Shown one piece after another: positions 60,337-64,000 of a stretch of 64,000 bases of DNA. Position 1 is the first letter of the stretch. Every line of letters begins with the position of its first letter. Source of the DNA: Hominimerdicola alba 8 (GTDB lineage Bacteria; Bacillota; Clostridia; Oscillospirales; Ruminococcaceae); assembly GCF_000178155.2 (NCBI RefSeq), contig NZ_ADKM02000110.1, positions 1 to 64,000 on the forward strand. The letters run 5' to 3'. A model generated the notes under the pieces. It searched no databases and had not been told where the DNA came from. It saw only the letters and a list, made by a program, of their open reading frames with translations. A program made the translations under genes and the position numbers.

Positions 60337-62859
60337 TTATTTCTTGGCAGGAAGATCGCTCTGCGTATAGATACCTGCGAGCAGCATCTGTACTGCCTTT
60401 ACATCTGCCGAAGTTATAGCGCCGTCTTCAACGCAGTCTGCATTTTTTAGACCTGCTTCGGTAAGGGGATATTTCTTGGGCGAACTGATATACTGTGACA
60501 TCAGCACAGCATCATTCATGGTAACAGCGCCGTCACAGTCTGCATCGCCGTAGTTAACAGCTGTCTTGTCGGTGTCAGTACCGAAGTCGGGTACAGTGCC
60601 GTCAGGTTCTACGCCGCCGACCAGCTTATCACCGCTGTATACACAGATGTTGTCGTTTCTGACTTCTGTGCCTGTAGCGAAGAAAGCATCGTCCTGCTCG
60701 TATATCTTAAGGTTCTGATAACTCCAGTCATCGGCGGGCTGCCACATGTCGCCGTAGTACAGACCAACGGTGAACTGGTACTTCTTGCCCGAATTTGCTA
60801 TGTTATAGTCGCTCCACTTGATCTCGACATAGTAGACATCGTCCATCTTGTCATACTTGTAGGGACCGCTTATGGTGCCGTTTGCGGGTGCGGCTTCAAC
60901 TGCCGCCTGATCGTAAAGTTCCGATACCTGTACGTGATTGGGGTCGGACATGCCTTTTGTGCTGAAATAGTAGCGCACAGAGATATCCTCTACCTTTTTG
61001 GTGGAAGCAGTCATAACATACAGTGATACCTTAGTGACACCTGCGCCGTCAGCGTGGAGGTCATCGATGCCGCAGGCAGTTACCCAGCAGCCGTTGCTGC
61101 CCGCTTCACCGTCTGAGCCTGTGAATGTGGGCTTTGGCGGGAAGTTCTTTGTGGGTGCCATATCGGGTGTGCCGTAGTACTTGTAAAGCGCTGCGCACGC
61201 ACCTACCATAGCGGCATTGTAGTCGATGGTGACTTCGTTGTATATCCAGTCTTTGGTAACATCTCTGTGACGGTCTGCATTATCGGGACCGCCTGCCAGT
61301 GCGCCGAAGAGGACATATCTCTGCGGGTCGGGGTCTTCGCACTTGGTAAGACCCGAACTTGCTCTGTGGTGGGGGTACTTTACGGAATTTTCGTTGTAGC
61401 CGACTAAGAAGCATCTGCTGCCGTGAAGTTCGTCCTCGCTCCATACAGCAGGCTCGCCGTTCTTTTCGGCTTCCGTATTTTCATCGATTCGTTCAAGGTA
61501 AGTGATATCATTCTTGCCCAGTATGTACTCCATCTGACCCTTAGCCCAGTCGCTGTACTTGCTTGGCGCATCGCCGTTATACTTGGTGTACACCAGTGCC
61601 ATCAGCTGACCTGCGGTGTTGTAGCGTGCGCTGCCCCAAGTGTCCATCCACCAGTAGCCCTGAGGAGTTATCTCGCCGATGCCGCCTGTCATGTAGGTGT
61701 TTATAGCCTTTTCAACAGAAGCCCAGCAGTTCATCTGCTCGTAGGGGCTCTTGTTGGCAGCCACCTTGAATTCGTCTATGAAATTCGGGTAAACGTATTC
61801 GCCCTTGTTGAAAGGCTTGTCCTCGCTTATCTCGCCCAGTATGCACTGTACGCCGCCCCACACATCGTTCCAGCAATGAACGTAGCATGGTGCTGCATAG
61901 TAGTCATAATTGGGGTAGATCTCTTCGAGATACATGTGGTCGCCTGTTATCTTGTAGAGCCATGCGGCAGCCCAGCAATAATCGTCTTCCCACTTGCTTG
62001 ACCTGTAATAGCCCTTAGGACCGTCGGCGTTGTCGGAAAGTTCCTTCGGGTGATCCATAGCGAACTTGAACAGTGCCTTAGCATATTTGAGGTTCTTCTC
62101 GGCGTATGCTTTGTCGGTGTCCTTGAAATTCAGATAGTTTATCGCCAGTGAAGCGGCTGCGGAAGCCACATAGTCTGTCTGCGGCTTATCCTCTGTCAGG
62201 AAGAACGCGGGTCTGCCCATCTCGTCCATCTCGGGCGAATTCCAGAACTTATGGTCCAAGTCACCGTCGCCCACCTGATAGCAGTGAAGCACCACATCGC
62301 CGTTCTTATCAAGGAAAGTACACTTCATAAGGTAGTCGTTGAAGTGGCGCAGAATGGTCTCGATATGCTCCTGCTCGCCTATCTTTACATAGGAGTCGCG
62401 GAACTCATAGTAGCCCCAGCCCACAGTGGAAGCGGCGTAGTTCTCGGGCATGCCAAATTCAACGTGGTCGCCCGCATCGTGGAAACCGCCTGCCACATCT
62501 ACACAGCCGTCGCCGTCGGGGTCAAGAATATCCCTGTACTTCTCTATCTGCTCTTCCGTGAGGTTAACGCCCACCCAGTCCTCTATCGGGTGCAGCGGTA
62601 CTTTCGCATCATAAGCGTGACAGTTGCCGCGCCATTCAAAGCGGTTGTTTCCCTCCACATCATCGCCGCACATATTCGCATCGTAGAAATACATCGAATA
62701 CTGCAATGCCCTCGCAAAGTCGTAGTCAACTCCCGAAGAATTTGCGATAGCGTCATTGATCTCATCAGCCGCATTGACAGTCGGCACAAGTGTCGATGTC
62801 TGGCTGAGTGCGATCGCCACACTCGCGGCGGCTGATACCAGCCTGTGTTTTAACTTCAT
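60337..62859 (-). CDS. GH9 cellulase with CBM3c-like module and dockerin
   Basis: An 840-residue secreted enzyme from the ATG at 62859 (MKLKHRLVSAAASVA), which has GGAGGT 6 bases upstream; the ATG at 62865 touches that site and is rejected. Signal peptide (about 1-31); GH9 (about 40-560) with DVAGGFHDAGDHVEFGMP (catalytic Asp pair), HHRASSGL and, late, NEVTIDYNAAMVGA with the acid Glu; a CBM3c-like module (about 575-745); C-terminal dockerin (about 765-835) with YGDADCDGAVTMNDAVLMSQ and ADCVEDGAITSADVKAVQ. GH9 plus CBM3c is the arrangement of processive endoglucanases. Confidence 0.93.
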   Translation of the reverse strand: MKLKHRLVSAAASVAIALSQTSTLVPTVNAADEINDAIANSSGVDYDFARALQYSMYFYDANMCGDDVEGNNRFEWRGNCHAYDAKVPLHPIEDWVGVNLTEEQIEKYRDILDPDGDGCVDVAGGFHDAGDHVEFGMPENYAASTVGWGYYEFRDSYVKIGEQEHIETILRHFNDYLMKCTFLDKNGDVVLHCYQVGDGDLDHKFWNSPEMDEMGRPAFFLTEDKPQTDYVASAAASLAINYLNFKDTDKAYAEKNLKYAKALFKFAMDHPKELSDNADGPKGYYRSSKWEDDYCWAAAWLYKITGDHMYLEEIYPNYDYYAAPCYVHCWNDVWGGVQCILGEISEDKPFNKGEYVYPNFIDEFKVAANKSPYEQMNCWASVEKAINTYMTGGIGEITPQGYWWMDTWGSARYNTAGQLMALVYTKYNGDAPSKYSDWAKGQMEYILGKNDITYLERIDENTEAEKNGEPAVWSEDELHGSRCFLVGYNENSVKYPHHRASSGLTKCEDPDPQRYVLFGALAGGPDNADRHRDVTKDWIYNEVTIDYNAAMVGACAALYKYYGTPDMAPTKNFPPKPTFTGSDGEAGSNGCWVTACGIDDLHADGAGVTKVSLYVMTASTKKVEDISVRYYFSTKGMSDPNHVQVSELYDQAAVEAAPANGTISGPYKYDKMDDVYYVEIKWSDYNIANSGKKYQFTVGLYYGDMWQPADDWSYQNLKIYEQDDAFFATGTEVRNDNICVYSGDKLVGGVEPDGTVPDFGTDTDKTAVNYGDADCDGAVTMNDAVLMSQYISSPKKYPLTEAGLKNADCVEDGAITSADVKAVQMLLAGIYTQSDLPAKK

Positions 62860-63020
62860 GATCATACCTCCATAAAATAATTTTTTCTCCCGCGACCGAA
62901 TGTACCGCCCGTATTGCAAAACGGCATTCTGGCGCAGCGGGATATTTTATCGTCAACAGCAATGACCCGCGCTATGCCGCTTTGATAAACGGCTGTGCGG
63001 GTGTATCGCTGTCAATTTCA

Positions 63021-64000
63021 TCAATTGAATTTGCTGATGATGCCTGCCGCATACTTCTGTATCTCGGCGGCATCAAGTTTATCTACACCGTCGCCCCTGT
63101 TCTTCACATCGGCATTTTCCAAGCCCTGTGCGGATATGGGGTGCTTTTCGGGGTCTGCGGCATACTGCATCACAAGTACGGCATCGGAGATATCCACTTT
63201 GCCGTCACAGTTCGCATCGCCGTAGAAAGGCTTTGCTTCGGTACTGCCCTCAGTTATGGGATATGTTTTCAGGTCGGGCAGTTCGTCCAGCGTTATGCAG
63301 TATTCGCTGTTATATACATCTATAAGATTATCGACAGGGTTATTCTGCTCACTGGTGAGATAATTCATGTACCAGGGGCAGAAGTACAGCCAGTAAGCCC
63401 TTTCATTTGTCAGGTTCTCTATCGAGGGGATAGAGTCGTTCTCTGACATAGCCACCATCTTCTGACCGTCAGTGCTCTGTACAAGGCTGTAGAAAGTTGA
63501 AGAGATGGCGCTGAGGTTCGGCAGACCGTCCTTAGCGTTGTACTTGTCGTAGCCTATCAGGTCTACCACATCATCACCCGGATACCATGCCGCCGATGTG
63601 GGGAATGTATAGCCCGTCCATTCCCAGATGAGGTTGTCAAGACCGTACACGTTAGTCAGCTGGTCATACAGCAGGCGGTAGAGTTTCTTGCAAGGTTCTG
63701 CACCCTCTGCGCCCCACCAGAACCAGCCGCCCTCAGCTTCATGCAGAGGTCTCCATATAACAGGCACATCAGCATCTTTGAGTTTTTTCAGTTCACCCGC
63801 GATAAGCTCGATATCAGCCATCAGCACTTCATGCTCCCAAGTGCCCTCTTCAAGGGCATTGGATATGCTGAAAGTAGTGTATGTAGCGCTTGCGGATTTT
63901 ACATAGAAAGCAGTTTCGGTACTGCCCTTTTCGGTGGGAACGTTCCAGTGCCATGTCAGGGTAGCGATGCCGTGATATTTGTTCGTCCACTCGATGGCAC
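63021..64000 (-). CDS. GH26 beta-mannanase with dockerin, 5' part outside the window
   Basis: The C-terminal 326 codons of a GH26 enzyme; the frame is open to the window edge at 64000. Visible landmarks: LTWHWNVP, VIWRPLHEAEGGWFWWG with the acid/base Glu, LIWEWTGYT, WYPGDDVVDLIGYDKYN and VAMSENDSIPS with the nucleophile Glu. The C-terminal dockerin (last 70 residues) has YGDANCDGKVDISDAVLVMQ and a second repeat GDGVDKLDAAEIQKYAAGI. It should hydrolyse mannan and join the same scaffold as the other dockerin enzymes. An ATG at 63827 is internal, not the true start. Confidence 0.92.
   Translation of the reverse strand, partial: AIEWTNKYHGIATLTWHWNVPTEKGSTETAFYVKSASATYTTFSISNALEEGTWEHEVLMADIELIAGELKKLKDADVPVIWRPLHEAEGGWFWWGAEGAEPCKKLYRLLYDQLTNVYGLDNLIWEWTGYTFPTSAAWYPGDDVVDLIGYDKYNAKDGLPNLSAISSTFYSLVQSTDGQKMVAMSENDSIPSIENLTNERAYWLYFCPWYMNYLTSEQNNPVDNLIDVYNSEYCITLDELPDLKTYPITEGSTEAKPFYGDANCDGKVDISDAVLVMQYAADPEKHPISAQGLENADVKNRGDGVDKLDAAEIQKYAAGIISKFN

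Noticed and set aside
1-64000. tRNA, rRNA, CRISPR arrays, transposases and phage genes
   Set aside because: None was recognised on either strand; the tandem repeats seen are protein-coding or palindromic elements, not CRISPR spacers.

Overview
The window looks like chromosome from an anaerobic, fibre-degrading Ruminococcus (Bacillota; flavefaciens/albus clade). The evidence is a set of secreted polysaccharidases carrying dockerin modules (GH10 xylanase, PL10-CE8 pectinase, GH43, GH9, GH26), a Gram-positive style cell-wall anchor, and strong AGGAGG ribosome sites. The species call is inference from protein families only.

Layout. (1) 1-1565: an ECF-type double ATPase gene with the tail of an upstream frame. 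(2) 2313-25263: a six-gene, one-strand NRPS/PKS cluster: type II thioesterase; NRPS A-T-Cy-A-T-Cy-A-T-C; A-T; KS-ACP; C-AL-KR-ACP-ACP; KS-ACP-C. Both condensing domains 2 and 3 of the assembly line have the DxxxxD motif of heterocyclisation domains, so the product should carry two consecutive thiazoline/oxazoline-type rings, followed by one amino acid and polyketide extension. No AT, no phosphopantetheinyl transferase and no terminal thioesterase are present, so a trans-acting AT and unusual release are implied. (3) 25451-29146: ribD-ribE-ribBA-ribH on the minus strand with promoter, FMN riboswitch and attenuator. (4) 29218-31767: a dockerin remnant and a two-component system. (5) 31916-37157: a GNAT acetyltransferase behind a palindromic operator, an S41 protease with a wall anchor, and two E1-like (ThiF) enzymes. 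(6) 37535-43215: a secreted-protein locus with a small leader ORF, two tandem paralogues, a lipoprotein and a 993-residue Ig/FN3 repeat protein. (7) 43488-45653: a redox operon (flavin reductase, lipoprotein flavodoxin, DUF4405-type membrane protein) with two copies of a 13-bp palindromic operator. (8) 45729-51342: GH10 and PL10-CE8. (9) 51418-57400: an island of eight immunity-like genes of polymorphic-toxin families with no intact toxin, only decayed toxin pieces. (10) 57742-64000: GH43, GH9 and a partial GH26.

The most notable structure is a family of 99-bp palindromic elements (four full copies, one half copy) each bounded by TA. One copy lies exactly inside a pretoxin-HINT/toxin boundary: removing it together with one TA restores the reading frame Ser-Gly-Ile-Leu-Val-His-Asn, the conserved end of that domain. 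This shows that the repeats are mobile (MITE-like, TA target) and that one killed a toxin gene while its immunity neighbours remained. A second 102-bp TA-bounded palindrome lies in the sensor-kinase leader.

A GTTAG-N6-CTAAC palindrome occurs both upstream of the NRPS/PKS cluster and at the GNAT promoter, suggesting a shared regulator. No tRNA, rRNA, CRISPR array, transposase or phage gene was recognised.
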